Notes: a model not told the origin generated them from the sequence alone. A stretch of DNA of 64,000 bases from Doryteuthis pealeii (GCA_023376005.1 CM042157.1:91711445-91775444), one strand, 5' to 3'; shown: positions 1 through 11,420, counted from the stretch's first letter. A program made the numbers and translations.

Positions 1-189
1 CTAATATCCTTGGGAAAGGTATACATTTAACTATTCTCCCTCCAGCTATGGGTAAATAGTAGAGCAGACTGGGATCTTTAGTTGTGGTAGGGCAACCAGT
101 CTAGGAGAAGGAAAACTCTGAATTCAAACCTGTTAAACTCTGCTTAAGAAATTGACTTTGTGTCACATCCTGCTCATAGCAGAGGGGTT

Positions 190-196
<7 letters not shown>
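1..196 (+). repeat. SINE family B, 3' portion
   Basis: This is the 3' body of a dispersed tRNA-derived SINE, here called family B. It runs from the conserved stretch before GGGAAAGGTAT through 'gaattcaaacctgtt' to the terminal 'ggggttggta'. The tRNA-like 5' head lies outside the window. The 3' end runs straight into a (TA)n tract, as at several other B copies. At least ten B copies or fragments occur in this window. Confidence 0.75.

Positions 197-232
<36 letters not shown>
181..232. repeat. (TA)n microsatellite
   Basis: About 25 uninterrupted TA units directly follow the 3' end of the family B SINE. The run may have grown from the SINE tail. Confidence 0.95.
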
Positions 233-234
<2 letters not shown>

Positions 235-304
235 TCTCATCTGTATAGATATTAGCTAACATTCCATTCATACTGTTATCATTTGACTCATTTTGGATAA
301 TGCG

Positions 305-375
305 CTCAGTGAGGATCAAGCTCACTACTTGGTTGCAATGGATCTGTGAGACTGGCTTGGTAAACCTTATGCCAT
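305..375 (-). repeat. SINE family C fragment (tRNA-like head)
   Basis: On the minus strand this resembles a tRNA-derived head: an A-box-like 'gcataaggttta' region, then a B-box-like segment ending in 'ttgatcctcac'. The copy is decayed. Better copies lie near 28.4, 19.7 and 19.9 kb. Confidence 0.45.
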
Positions 376-424
376 GACATGTGCCTACCTGATATATATG
401 TCTATATATGTGTATTTACTATTA

Positions 425-1335
425 ACTGGACTTGGCACCTCCATATTCTCCCACCACCTCCCTCCGCCCTGTTGGCTGGGGCTGTACAATACACTGACTA
501 CCCCTCTGCAGAGCGCTAAAATCCCTCCAATAAGGCCTCCTGTTGGCTATGGGTGGTGACCCGTGATGTTTAAAGATAAAATCCTGGTGGCTGAGCAGTC
601 TATGACCTGCAACACTCCACTTTGGTCCATACTTAGGCTAGATGAGCAGTCGGAGAGGCCTCCCTCCGATCAATCGGCTGGTCATATCAAGCCCTATCAC
701 CTATATGATTGTCCCAACAATATTACTCTTATGGCAAACCTTCAACCCTTTTTATCATGTGTTGAAAGACAGTGGCTGAGAGTCTTATTGTCTTCGGTAT
801 GATGTTAAACTGTGAAGTTCCAATTTTGGAGTTGTGGGTAGTGTGGAGTACCCATTCATCACCATTATTCCCAGGTCCGTTCTTCCCCGGAGTGGTAGTA
901 CCTGTTAGGGTCCCATCTATGGGTTAATTAGTTCAAAATGAGTACTAAAAAAATGTGTTTTAAAAAATTGAGAATGAATAAAAGAAAATGTCTTTGACAA
1001 TGGATTGACATGCTGTAAAATCAACTAACAACCAACCTTATGGCTGAGCAGTCCATCATTTCATCTAATGGTGAAGTTGCAATTTTGGAGCTCTGGGGAA
1101 TGTGGAGTACCCATTCATCACCATTACTCCCAGGTTTATTTGGAACCGGAGTGGTAGTACCTGTTAGGGTCCCATTATGGGTTAAATAGAACAAAAGGAT
1201 TTTTTTTAAAAACGTGTTTAAAAAAAGTTTGGAAAAAACAAAATTGAATAACATCAAGAATGGATCAAACAAAACATCTTTGGCATAAAATAACCCAACA
1301 AAGGTTGACATGCCATAAAATCCAACCAACCAGCT
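425..1335 (+). repeat. Dispersed repeat family E, two joined copies
   Basis: Family E is an interspersed repeat of unknown class. Marker blocks are 'ggtagtacctgttaggg', 'atgggttaaatag' and a 3' end close to 'gacatgccataaaatcca'. Here a fairly complete copy (about 425-1010) is followed by a 5'-truncated second copy (about 1037-1335). Related pieces occur near 3.2, 6.3, 12.6, 16.7, 24.7, 28.2, 33.7, 52.0, 58.2, 61.2 and 62.7 kb. No transposase-like or reverse-transcriptase-like frame is visible. Confidence 0.7.
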
Positions 1336-1900
1336 AACCCAAATTAGTCTGTCCCAAAGAGTTATAAGTCCTGAGTGAGAGGCTGAATTCTAATAAATGT
1401 CGGGTTAAGTATCTCTCCTTCACATTTCCCTAACAAAGGATATTTTTAAACATCTGTGACTCTGTCCCCCATTAAATTAGTCTTGACCCCTAAAACCAAA
1501 GAGAAGCTGGGTAACCAAAAATTAGGGGGGTTGAATTTTGGAGGTTGATCGTCGTTTTCAATGCCACTATTTCCCCTCCCCCTGACACCCCTCCCCCTTT
1601 TTAAATGTCATCCTTGTTTATAACTTAACCTTCTTGAGCTGCTGCTGCTACTGTAAGATGGGGATGGCCTTGAAAATTGGCGCTGGAACTAGATGGCACT
1701 TCCCCTGCTGCTTTGTGTCTTCTTCAAGTGGGGGTGGAAGAAGAATTCTTGCCTCTCAGAACATTCTAGTGCAAGGGTAGATATTTAAAGAGGAAGATGA
1801 TGTAAGTGGTGTGTTTTGTGGGGATTTGTTTGTGTTTCAGGAAAGAAATAACCATATAGATAGATAGACTGAGATACAATTGTTAGTGACGGATTGAGAT

Positions 1901-1903
<3 letters not shown>
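1336..1903. other. No feature recognised
   Basis: Mixed sequence without a repeat I could match elsewhere in the window and without a credible open frame. Confidence 0.5.
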
Positions 1904-1932
<29 letters not shown>

Positions 1933-1995
1933 CATACACACACACACACACACAATCTCAATCCATCATTGTCATCATATACATATATCCATCAT

Positions 1996-2047
<52 letters not shown>

Positions 2048-2160
2048 GTATCAATGATTAAAATTTGTGGGAAAGTGGATAAAACAACACAAACAATTTT
2101 ACTTTTATCCATTTTTCCACAAATTTTAAATTTTGTCAGATTTGACCCAATCTATTACTT

Positions 2161-2204
<44 letters not shown>

Positions 2205-2206
2205 TA
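1904..2206. repeat. Compound TA/CA/GA microsatellites
   Basis: Three TA-rich runs, a CA run and a short GA run alternate with about 120 bp of unique sequence. Frames encoding IY repeats here are artefacts of TATA repetition. Confidence 0.95.
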
Positions 2207-2389
2207 TCCAATTAACAGGTAAGTTGGTGATGATTCTATTTGGGATCATCCATATCCTCCATATATCCACAATACATTCCCATGCAGATGCACACCTATA
2301 GATTTATAGAAGGATTTAAATCCCTAACAGAGCTCAATCCAATTAATTATAAACACAGCAGTATTTACACTTTCAATAAGAAAAACTCA

Positions 2390-2875
2390 ACAAACTGTCA
2401 TTTGCTTAGACACTGTGTGGACACTGGATGCTGTCTAGAAGACCTATCAAGAGTAATAGCCAATTGTGACAACTGGTGAGGGAGTCATAGGAATCTGTGC
2501 TTTTGACATAGTCTGATGATGATTGATAGATTTAAGGTTGAGTTACTTGATCCTCAGCTCCCTAACTTAACTTAGCTTGGACACTGGATGATGTCTAGAG
2601 GACTTATCAGGAGTAATGGCTACTTGGGATGGATGGTGAGATAGACCTTTAAATCTGTGCCTTTGACACAACCTGATGATGACTGACAAATTTTGGGTCA
2701 TGTTATTTGGTCCACAATTCTTTATTCAAATTCCTAACTCAGCTCTGTGTAGACACTGGATGCCTTCTAGAGGACCTATCAGGAGTAATTGTCACTAGAG
2801 ACATATGCCGAGAGAGTCATGGAAATTCATGCCTTTGACACAACCTGACGATGATGATTGACAAATTTAGGGTTG
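2390..2875 (+). pseudogene. LINE C-terminal tail, three tandem decayed copies
   Basis: Three diverged direct repeats, about 170 bp apart, each begin near 'gacactggatg' and contain 'ctagaggacctatcagg' or close variants. The first reads in frame as VDTGC-LEDLSRVIANCDNW. This matches the C-terminal end typical of RTE-like LINE ORF2 (DTGC..EDL..AM.DRD.WR). Each copy ends in a TGATGATGA-type stretch, the simple-repeat tail seen at RTE 3' ends. Stops and frameshifts show they are dead. Confidence 0.6.
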
Positions 2876-3199
2876 GGTTATTTGGTTCTTTATCTAAATT
2901 CCTAACAGCAGGATTAAATTTATTTCCTCTACCAAGAATCACAGAGAACATGTACTTATCCTTTCCTCTTCATATATTCCTTATTCTATTTTTTTTTAGT
3001 TTTTATCATTTTCAAGCAAGATGTTTATGTAATCTTTTGATATAATGTTTAATATTTATTAAACAAATATATGAAAACATTAAACACAGTGAACTATATA
3101 AATATTGGCCTAGTAAATACTGAAAAGCACATGTAGAAGGTAAACAGATGCCAAAATGTTAATGTCACATTTAGCACATAAAAAGATACAGCTAGCAGT
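2876..3199. other. No feature recognised
   Basis: AT-rich sequence with a short T-rich run. No matched repeat and no convincing frame. Confidence 0.5.
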
Positions 3200-3970
3200 G
3201 ACATACCAAGAACCCCCCCCCTCCATGGGGCCACCTGTTGGCAGCGGGTGGTAATTTGTGATGCTTAAGGATGGAATCCTAGAGGCTGAGCAGTCCAGGA
3301 CATACAACACTCCACTTTGGCCCTCAGGCTAGACAAACGGTCAGAGAGGCCCCTTCCACTAAATCGGCTGGTGACATTAAATCTGATGACCTATATGATT
3401 GCCCTTATGGCAACCCCAACCCTTTTTATCATATGTGCTCGAAGGCAAGGGTCTAATTGTCCTGGGTATGATGTTAAACTGATGGTGAAGTTCCAGTTCC
3501 GAAGCAGGAATGTGGAGTACCCCTTCATCACCATTACTCCCAGGTCCACTCTGACCTAGTGGTAGTACATGTTAGTTCCATCTATGGGTTAAATAGAAAA
3601 AATGTGTTTATAAAAAAAAAATGGGTATTCATTAAGAATGAATTTATTTAAAACTTTCTCAGCATTAAATGACCAATTGAGGTTGAAACAAACAAACAGA
3701 CATACCAGGACGGTTTGGGATGGCACATTTGAGTTGAGGAGGCAAATGAAAATGAAGGAAATTTTCTGGAGTTTGTACACCTTTATTGTAATTTCTCCCA
3801 AGTCCACCCTGACCTGGTGTGGTAATACCTGTTAGGGTTCCATCTCCGGGTTAAAAAAAATGAGTTTAAAAAAAAAGATTTGTATACCGATCAAGAATGA
3901 ATTAAACAAAATATCTTCAGCATAAAATAATCCAACAAGGGTTGACATGCCGTAAAATCCAACCAATCAA
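3200..3970 (+). repeat. Dispersed repeat family E, rearranged copies
   Basis: A family E body (3200-3710) is followed by a partial second copy (about 3780-3970) ending in the typical 'gacatgccgtaaaatccaac'. The two are joined without the middle of the element, so this is a rearranged or nested pair. Confidence 0.65.
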
Positions 3971-4155
3971 TGTCAGGAAACAACTGTGCTGACTATGTAC
4001 AACGGCTCTCTGCCTTACCTCAAAATCTAAAAAGTTTTAATGGAGTTACAGTAGTGAATTCCAATTAGTGAATGAATTAACACGTTTTACTGGCACAAAG
4101 TGTCTTGTGGCATGTTGTATTTTGCCTCTGATGAATATGTGCATCACATTGTACT

Positions 4156-4160
<5 letters not shown>

Positions 4161-4198
<38 letters not shown>
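4161..4198. repeat. (GA)n microsatellite
   Basis: Nearly pure GA run of about 19 units. The surrounding 3971-4555 holds nothing else I can identify. Confidence 0.9.
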
Positions 4199-4200
<2 letters not shown>

Positions 4201-4574
4201 ACAGTTGCTACAAAAATGTCACTATATACATTAACAACATTCTTTATAGTTGAATCAATTTATTGGGTGTGTGTAAAAGTTTTCAAGAAAGGGTAACTGC
4301 TGGAAACTTTTTCATGTATAAACGTACTTAGCAAAATAAAAGTTTATGTAGTCTTATATAGCAGACTAGAAGAGATACCCAGCGTTGCGTGGGATTTAAA
4401 AAGTTAATTTTCCTTGTATAAAAGAAGTTATGCTTGGTCGTTGTACAAATATATAAATTACAGGTAGACAGAATCTTTTTTTTATATGTATTTCTATAGG
4501 CAGGTTTTTTTTTTTTTATTATATACTAGCAGAGCTATGCTGTGTTACCCCAGGTTTAAATCTCTAATCTATAT

Positions 4575-4800
4575 TCATACACACACACACACACACGTGT
4601 GTGTGTGTGTAACAGTCATCCACAGGCACAGTGTTTTGACATTTCATGTCTCTTCAGTGTGGCTAGACTTAGCAACTACTTCTAGCAGGGAGTGAAACCC
4701 GACTGATTTTTCATCAGTCTCATTCCTTAACTCCTTGGCTATCAGCACTACCAGTAAGAAGCAGAATTTTAACTGATAAATACATACATACGTATATCTG
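4575..4800 (+). repeat. Dispersed repeat family D copy
   Basis: After an AC/GT run that can fold on itself comes a repeat marked by 'gtgtggctagacttagca' and 'agtaagaagcag'. Similar copies lie at about 6415-6600 and 46005-46320. Its class is unknown and no coding content was seen. Confidence 0.55.
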
Positions 4801-4850
4801 TTATGGTTACTAGAGACCTCAAATCCGTAAGTAACAGAGATCCTTATTTA

Positions 4851-4887
<37 letters not shown>

Positions 4888-5282
4888 TTACTTAACTATA
4901 TGTTACTGAAAAGCACATATGCACATACACAGTATATATTTTTGATTTCCTTTGAAAATATTCTGGAATCTTAAAAAAACCAAGAATCCAGAATCTGGTG
5001 ACATTAAAGATGGTAAAATTTGCTACCCCAACCGGAAAGCGACTTCGTTGTGATTCTAAAGGATTGGCGTTAACAATTTCTCCGAGAGAATTTAGAAAAT
5101 TCTTAAAAGTATTGCATGTCAGGAAAGAGGCACTTGGAATGGAAATGATACGAAATCCCAAAGAGACAGAAAAGAAAATATTCTTTATTCACAAACATCT
5201 CTATCTCTATGTGGTCTACAATCTCCTTAAATAATGTAAGTTCCATAACCACATCTGAATACCACTCGTTTATTTTATTTAT
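4801..5282. other. Unique-looking stretch with a (TA)n run
   Basis: Contains a TA run at about 4856-4885. A 78-codon frame at 4998-5234 has no recognisable domain and no exon signals I can defend, so I do not call it a gene. Confidence 0.5.
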
Positions 5283-5715
5283 GTTTGTTTTTTTGAGAGG
5301 GAGAGAGAAAGAGAGAGGAGAGAGGGAGAGAGAGAGAGTGAGTGTGTGTGTTTGAGAGAGAGTGAGAAGAAAGTGTGTGCGCAAGAAAGAGTTAGAAAGA
5401 AAGTGAGAGAGCAAGAAGAGAAAGGGAGAAAGTGTGTGTGTGTGAGTGAGAGAGAGAGTAAGATTAAGAAGAGAAAATGTAAGAGAAAGAGGGAGATACT
5501 GAGAAGAGAGAGGGAGAGGGAGATAGTGAAAAGAAAAAGAGAGAAAGTGTGTGTAAGAGAAAAAGAGTGTAAGAGAGAGAGATAGTGAGTAAACATAATA
5601 GAAAGAGTGAGTGTGTATAAGAGAGAGAGAGAGAGGGTGAGTAAAAGAAATAGAGAAAGAGTGTGTGAGTGAGAGAGAAAAGAGTGAATAAAAGAAAGAG
5701 AGAGAGAGAGCCAGA
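5283..5715 (+). repeat. Polypurine (GA-rich) tract with GT interruptions
   Basis: About 430 bp almost purely of A and G on the plus strand, with short GTGTGT blocks. Such tracts can form triplex DNA in principle. Open frames on both strands here (SLSLSL or EREREK peptides) are composition artefacts. Confidence 0.9.
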
Positions 5716-6285
5716 GAATTCCACTATTACAGATAGTTTTATTTTACTCTTATTAAAGTTTTTTTCCTACTTATTTTTCTTGGTCTTCTTTTTTCCCATT
5801 TTTTTTTTTAAGCAAACGTCAGCATTTTTCTTTCTTTTAACGCAATGATAGTTTTAATTTTTACAAATGCAGATGTTATGCTTACACTCCATAAGATTTT
5901 TTTTTCTTTTTCTTTTTTCTTTTTATGAAACAATAAATAAATAAAATTCTTTGAAAATTTAAATTCCCCCCCTCCTACTTTGAGTAGTAGGCTCAGAAAA
6001 AAGACCTATGCTCATAGGGTAATCCAGTCCATACAGTATGAATTTGACAAAGAAAATCTATAAGACCATATATGAAATCTTCAAATGATTAAAAATCAGA
6101 CTAAAGTAGGCAAACAATGCCTAAATAAATTTATACCTGAACTAAGGTATCCATTTATTCATTTATTTCTAATACTCTGTATATATAAAAACATATTCAC
6201 AAATCTTTATATTTATGTTTGAGTTGAATCCTATCAAGGAAACAAGTGATACTATCCACACACTAATAGTAATCCCAGACACCGT
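5716..6285. other. No gene seen; T-rich and AT-rich DNA
   Basis: Several T-rich runs. Around 6130-6180 is a short match to the arm of the inverted repeat at 13918-14110, suggesting a fragment of that element. Confidence 0.4.
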
Positions 6286-6600
6286 GTTTCGTCCAATCTA
6301 TGGATTGAATAGAAAAACATGTTGTTATAAACAAAATTGAGTATCCATTAAGAATGAATTTATTTCAAAACTTTATCGGCATTAAATAACCCATTGAGGT
6401 TGATGTAAACCAAACCAAGACACTGTGTTTCAACGTTTCATGTCTCTTCAGTGTGGCTAGACTTAGCAACTACTTCTTACTGGAAGTGAAACCTGACTGA
6501 TTTTTCCTTTGTCTGATTCTTAAGCCCTTGGCTGTCTTCAGTTGTCAGTAAGAAGCAGTGTTTTAACTGACAAATACATACATTGGTATATATATTTTAA
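6286..6600 (+). repeat. Family E fragment joined to family D copy
   Basis: The 3' third of family E (to about 6410, ending near 'ttgaggttgatgtaaacc') abuts a family D copy with 'gtgtggctagacttagcaac'. The junction suggests one inserted into the other. Confidence 0.55.
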
Positions 6601-7011
6601 CAATCACTAGAAAGCTCAAATAACAGACGAGCCTTGCATTTTTACCCTATATAAAAAAGATTCTGTATATCTAAGGAAAATGTATAAAAGAAAATGATTA
6701 TTCTACAATGAAAACTAGCAAAGATCAAAGTTTAATAAAATCCACACCCTATATTTTTCTAAGAGGGGTTAAAAAAAAGATTTAACCCTTCATTTTCAAC
6801 AAGAAAAGCTAAACAAAAATATAATAAGGGCTTAAATCAATGATATATTAAAAAAAACTAGTTTAAAAAAATCAATTTAAAAAATAAAACAAATTGATAA
6901 TGAATAAAACATGTTAAAAAACAAATAAAAGATGTGGAGAGGTTGGGTAGATACATACCCCCAAATTTAATTTAGTGTACAATTACCCTCTATTTGGATA
7001 TTATTTATATT
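6601..7011. other. No feature recognised
   Basis: A/T-rich sequence with A-runs. No repeat or gene identified. Confidence 0.5.
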
Positions 7012-7295
7012 TACCAACCCCTTCGCACAAGCAGGATGTGACACAAGGTCAATTTCTTAAGCGGAGTTTAACAGGTTTGAATTCAGAGTTTTCCTTCTCC
7101 TAGACCAGTTACCTAGCCATGGTTAGAGAACATAGTCTTCCCTGCTATTTACCTATAACTAGAGGGAGAATTGGATTCATACCTTTCCCATGGGTATTAG
7201 CGCCATGTGAAATGCAAACAGCTTCATCCAGGAATTGAACTCGGGTCGACGAGTCCATTTCCCATGACACTTACCATTAGACCACGCACCTCCAT
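7012..7295 (-). repeat. SINE family B, full-length copy
   Basis: The best family B copy. On the minus strand it starts 'ggaggtgcgtggtctaatgg', giving an A-box-like tRNA segment. A B-box-like 'gagttcaattcc' follows, then the conserved body ending 'aggggttggtaaa'. Length is about 283 bp. The head suggests pol III transcription from an internal promoter; mobilisation would need a LINE partner. Confidence 0.8.
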
Positions 7296-7795
7296 AATTT
7301 GGATCTTATTTACCAAGAAAATTCCACCCAAAATCTTCAGTATGTGAAAATGTCCATTCTTCCACTTGTAGCAAGACGGAAGAAACATTCAGAAGGTCTT
7401 TTATAGAACTCTGTTTCAGGCACTTGACACAATTGGCGCCAAATAAATAAAGTTGGTAACTCTTGGAGAGCTGTCAATTTTGTGGATTCTGTAAATCTCT
7501 TCTGTATCTTGTATAATTTGGTTTTTCTTTGTAACGGTGAACGTCTTATCACTGTTTGGTGTTCAGGTATGGGAAACTTGCCAGTAACCACACCCACCTT
7601 CCATGCACACACATCCTCCATGACGCCAGTACTGCTTATCCTCCTCATCCTTCTTGTTCCAATATCAGTGTGAGAAGATTTTAATACCACAATGATGAAG
7701 AACAGCTACAAGTTTGCTCCAGTATTTATACATGTATATATCCTTTCAAGGTTTAACTCGGTCTGAATGAAAGACCAAAATATTTGTAGTTATTT
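7296..7795. other. No feature recognised
   Basis: Short antiparallel open frames of 63 and 117 codons overlap here, but neither has a recognisable domain or splice-site support. Confidence 0.45.
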
Positions 7796-7799
7796 TTAC

Positions 7800-8560
7800 T
7801 ATGAAAATGCATTGGGAATGATTATTACTATATAAAAAATGTATTGGACAATGATTTTTACTATATAAAAAATGCATTGGACAATGATTATTACTACTAG
7901 CAAATATATGCACCCTTCGGGTGCAAGTATTTAGGTTTTGATATAATAAAATATCGTATCAAATTAGAAACTATTTAGAAAATGATAAACTGAGGGGGTA
8001 TAATCGAAAAATAGAACAGCTTTAAATCTAAATCTTCCATCATTTTCCATCACTCCCGTTTTTCATTTTTCCTAATTAATCCATTTAGTTAGATTATGAA
8101 GTATCTAATAAAATTTAAGTTCTTTCGTCTTGTTTATAGATTTCTTTTAAGATTTATCCCCGATATTTTTGCTCAGATTCGTTAAGAGAAAACCAAACAA
8201 TTAGAAATCAATAATCCTAAGCATGTATTTATTAAAATCAAATTCTTAATATCAATATGCAAATTAGCCTTCTCGTTCACACTGTAAACCGCTATTTAGT
8301 TGAATATATAAATATACTTGCATGTTATTAGTATGTAGATTAATCCAACAGTATTAATAAGTTATAAGACTTTTATCAATAATTGAGGTTTAAATAAAAA
8401 TAAATTCATGGTGAATGTGACGTCAATAACTAAGGGAATTGTGACTTGAGTAATGATTTAGTTTCGGTTACAGACAAACACACTATCTCCATTATAATTA
8501 TTACTATATAAAAAATGCATTGTACAATGATTTTTACTATAAAAATGCATTGGCTGTTTG
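7800..8560 (+). repeat. About 33-bp tandem repeat split by a Helitron-like insert
   Basis: Three or more units with core 'tataaaaaatgcattgg' and 'acaatgatt' lie at 7800-7895, and further units at 8503-8560. The Helitron-like element at 7897-8500 interrupts the array. A minus-strand fragment of the unit lies near 38.4 kb. Confidence 0.7.
7897..8500 (-). mobile_element. Helitron-like non-autonomous element, copy 1
   Basis: On the minus strand the 3' end has hairpin GCACCC-GAA-GGGTGC, then 9 nt and CTAG followed by T, the Helitron terminal pattern. The left flank base on the plus strand is A. The 5' terminus is altered: 'ccattataa' runs into a minisatellite unit, so the exact 5' boundary is uncertain. 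The interior is AT-rich and shared with the other six copies. No Rep/helicase is encoded. Confidence 0.7.
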
Positions 8561-9325
8561 AGAGAATTTGATATTTTAAAAAAAAGTGAAAAATCAACCT
8601 ACCTTAGTGTACAGTCTCGATAAAACTCAATTCATTAAAACAATGAACAAATCTGTGCATATCTAAGCAATCACTCCACCACAGGATTGTGTGGCGGAGG
8701 TGGGGTGGGGAATAAAGTCATCATTCCTGAAGACCACAAAATGTTGAAGAGTAATTGATCATTACAAAGATGACAGCATAAAATTAAGGTCATTCCTAAT
8801 CCAACGCTGATTGCTTGCCAATTCAGAAAAGCAATATCAAACCTGTTGCGATAATATTAGATATCAATTCCTAACAAATTCTTCAAGCGGCAGATTTGAG
8901 GCCAGCAGCAACTCCAAGACTCTCAGCCGCGCAGAGAATCAAAATTGCAAAACAATTTTCTAAAGGGAAAATAAATTGAATTGCTGAAATTTTGGATTTG
9001 TTTCCTGGAGGAAATTTAGAAAAATAATTGCGACTTTTTCTAAAATATTCTCACCGAAATACTCTCCCCCCAAAAAATGAATGATATTGATCGGTTGGGA
9101 CAAGGGAGATAATTCAGTATTTAACTTTACAAAAAGAAAGATAACCTGTTGGGTTCCTATAGTAACAGCAGTCCATGATGATAATTGACACATTTCTATT
9201 TAGGAAGGAGTCGAAGATTCTAATTAGCACTTCAGAGTTATCTCGATCATAAAAGAGTCTGGAAGATTAAGAAATTACATTTTCGCAAGATAAATTACAA
9301 AGACAACAAGCTTTATTTATATATA
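8561..9325. other. No feature recognised
   Basis: About 760 bp without a repeat match in the window. The 77-codon minus-strand frame at 8960-9193 has no recognisable domain. Confidence 0.45.
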
Positions 9326-9950
9326 CTAGCAAATATATGCACCCCCGGGTGCAAGTATTTAAGTTTTAATGTAATGAAATATCGTATTAAATTAGAAACA
9401 CTAATGAAACTAAATAAGAAATGCAGATAAAAAGATTTGAAACAGAGGGGGATATAATCGAAAAATAGAACAACTGAAATTTACTCTTCCATCACTCTCG
9501 TCTTTCATTGTTATTTTTCTAATTTAAGTATTTAGTTAAAAGAGGAAGTAAAGAATAAAATGACAGTTATCTTTTCTTGTTAATGGATTTCATTTAAGAT
9601 TCATTGAAGAGATTTTTGCTTATATTCATTAAAATAAATCCAAACAGTTAGAAACCAATAATACTAAGCACATATTTATTAAAATTACATTTTTAATATT
9701 AATATGCAAATTAGCCTTCCCGTTCACACTGTAAACCGCTATTTTGTTGTATATATAAATACAATTGCATGTTATTTGTATGTAGATATGGTTAACAGTA
9801 TAAATAATGTAAAACAATTTTATTAATAATTGAGGTTTAAATAAAAATAAAATCATTGAGCATGTGATGTCAATAACTAAGGGAATTATGACTTGAGTAG
9901 TGATATAGTTTCGGTTACAGACAGAAAAACACACAATCTCCATTATAATA

Positions 9951-9953
<3 letters not shown>
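9326..9953 (-). mobile_element. Helitron-like non-autonomous element, copy 2
   Basis: Both ends are canonical. On the minus strand: A|TCTTATTATAATGG at the 5' end, then GCACCCGGGGGT... with a near-palindromic hairpin, and CTAG|T at the 3' end. Length is 628 bp. It sits between AT-rich sequence and a long (TA)n run, consistent with insertion between A and T without target duplication. It contains the conserved 62-codon frame seen in copies 3 and 7. Confidence 0.85.

Positions 9954-10003
<50 letters not shown>
9954..10003. repeat. (TA)n microsatellite
   Basis: Long TA run immediately beyond the 5' end of Helitron-like copy 2; probably the target site. A second long TA run lies at about 10231-10286. 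Confidence 0.95.
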
Positions 10004-10006
<3 letters not shown>

Positions 10007-10225
10007 GCTTTGTAAAATAAAAATAAAATAAAATAAATAAATAAAATAAAATAAGATGAATATAATATTAAAAAGCAAAACAAGATAGAATCTAGTAGAT
10101 GGGATTTTTATCCCGAAATATTAAGAATTGAGAATAAATTACAGGTTAACAAACAACACCACAGTTACCTTCTTTTTTCTTTACACTGTGATAGCATTGT
10201 GATAGCCTTCAAAACCAACTAGCAA

Positions 10226-10289
<64 letters not shown>

Positions 10290-10299
10290 AAAGAGGAAT

Positions 10300-10677
10300 A
10301 AAATATTGGGTTGATTGCAATATTGATGGTCAGTACAAGTATTAACCAAATAAGTCAGTGTTATAACGAATATTAAGTGCTCAATAGGTTAGTAGAGCGG
10401 ATTTAGTATTAATATGTATATAGAAATAACGTACTCGAGTTTCCCCATAAAGGATCTTCAGGGTTAATTGCAATGAATTAATCCTGTTCAGCATTCGACA
10501 ACATCGTGTTTGACATTTAACTTTTGCGTGACACAATCAATTACATAGCGTTCAACTTCACTGCGAAAGTGTTTTCAACAGTCATAATTGCATTATTCAC
10601 TCCTGCAATTACCTGTAATTAATCAATATCCTGAAGATGTTTTATGGTGAAACTTGAGTAGGTTATATACACCTTTT

Positions 10678-10713
<36 letters not shown>

Positions 10714-10727
10714 ATATGTAAAAGTAG
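10300..10727 (+). repeat. Repeat containing a degenerate hammerhead-like motif
   Basis: Contains CUGAAGA (10631-10637) and GAAA (10649-10652), with a three-pair stem III and NUH triplet GUA at 10658-10660. Stem II no longer pairs, so this is a decayed relative of the motif at 10830-10877. The segment 'gtgctcaata' near 10380 is the reverse complement of the conserved 'tattgagcac' downstream of the 10.8-kb motif. Confidence 0.45.
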
Positions 10728-10925
10728 TCAATATACTAATTAGAGCAAAATTATAAAGCCTAAAAGAGCCAGAAACTACCTAACCAGGTTTCAGCTAACA
10801 GGTCTTCAGTATAATTTTGACTCATTTAGTCAGAATTATCCTGAAGATCCGTTAGGTGAAACTTGGGTAGTTAGTTTCTGGCTCTTTTAGGTTTTACAAT
10901 TTTGCTCTGCTTAGTGTATTGAGCA
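10728..10925. repeat. Inverted repeat carrying a hammerhead-like core
   Basis: Arms of about 95 bp (10728-10822 and 10829-10925) with a very short spacer. Each arm carries one copy of the ribozyme-like segment. The sequence continues into 'tgtattgagcactttta', which is shared with the composite repeats at 46.7 and 51.3 kb, linking these inverted repeats into one superfamily. Confidence 0.75.
10830..10877 (+). ncRNA. Hammerhead-ribozyme-like motif, type I layout
   Basis: CUGAAGA lies at 10841-10847 and GAAA at 10858-10861. Stem II is short (CC/GG with loop GUUA). Stem III is A-U, C-G and a wobble, followed by the NUH triplet GUA ending at 10869. Stem I pairs 10870-10877 with 10833-10840 (G-C, one U.U mismatch, U-A, A-U, G.U, U-A, U-A, U.G). 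Activity is doubtful because stem II is weak. Confidence 0.5.
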
Positions 10926-11153
10926 CTTTTACATATTAACTTTGGCAACTCTTTCGGTGTTTTTTCTTTTGACCATTCACTGGAGTACTGGTTGATATTA
11001 TTTTCAGACAGTATGGAGGTTTTGGCCCTTTCTTTTATATATATATATTTTTTTTTTTTTTCTCCAGATTGTAACATATTTCTTTATTTACAAATTGCAT
11101 TTTGTGTTTTTTGTTTTTGTTTTTACCCCACTGTCAGAGTTATAGAAATGATT

Positions 11154-11187
<34 letters not shown>

Positions 11188-11191
<4 letters not shown>

Positions 11192-11400
11192 CCCCAATTT
11201 TGGTTGAAATAAATTTATTATGGAATAACGGTGTTGAGTTTTTCCTTCCTTTCAAAGATAAATATTGCTCTGTATATAATCTAAAAAGATTATTATACAT
11301 TGAGCTCTCTGTAGTGATTTAAAGATTCACTGTATTTATACATGCTGGATCATACAATAATACAGTGTGTCTTAGATATCACATATAGAATCATCCCTTA
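11188..11400 (+). repeat. Composite repeat P, 3' copy
   Basis: Nearly identical to 47150-47391: shared landmarks are 'ttattatggaataacggtg', 'aaagattcactgtattt' and 'ccaagttttggatacctca'. Here the 5' half of the shared frame is missing and a (TA)n run precedes it. Class unknown. Confidence 0.7.
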
Positions 11401-11420
11401 CTACCAAGTTTTGGATACCT

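Noticed and set aside
5279..5724. Coiled-coil or low-complexity protein frames on both strands
   Set aside because: Translation of the GA/CT-rich tract only.
9629..10078. 149-codon minus-strand frame as a transposase
   Set aside because: It joins (TA)n translation to the 62-codon Helitron-like frame; no Rep or helicase motif.
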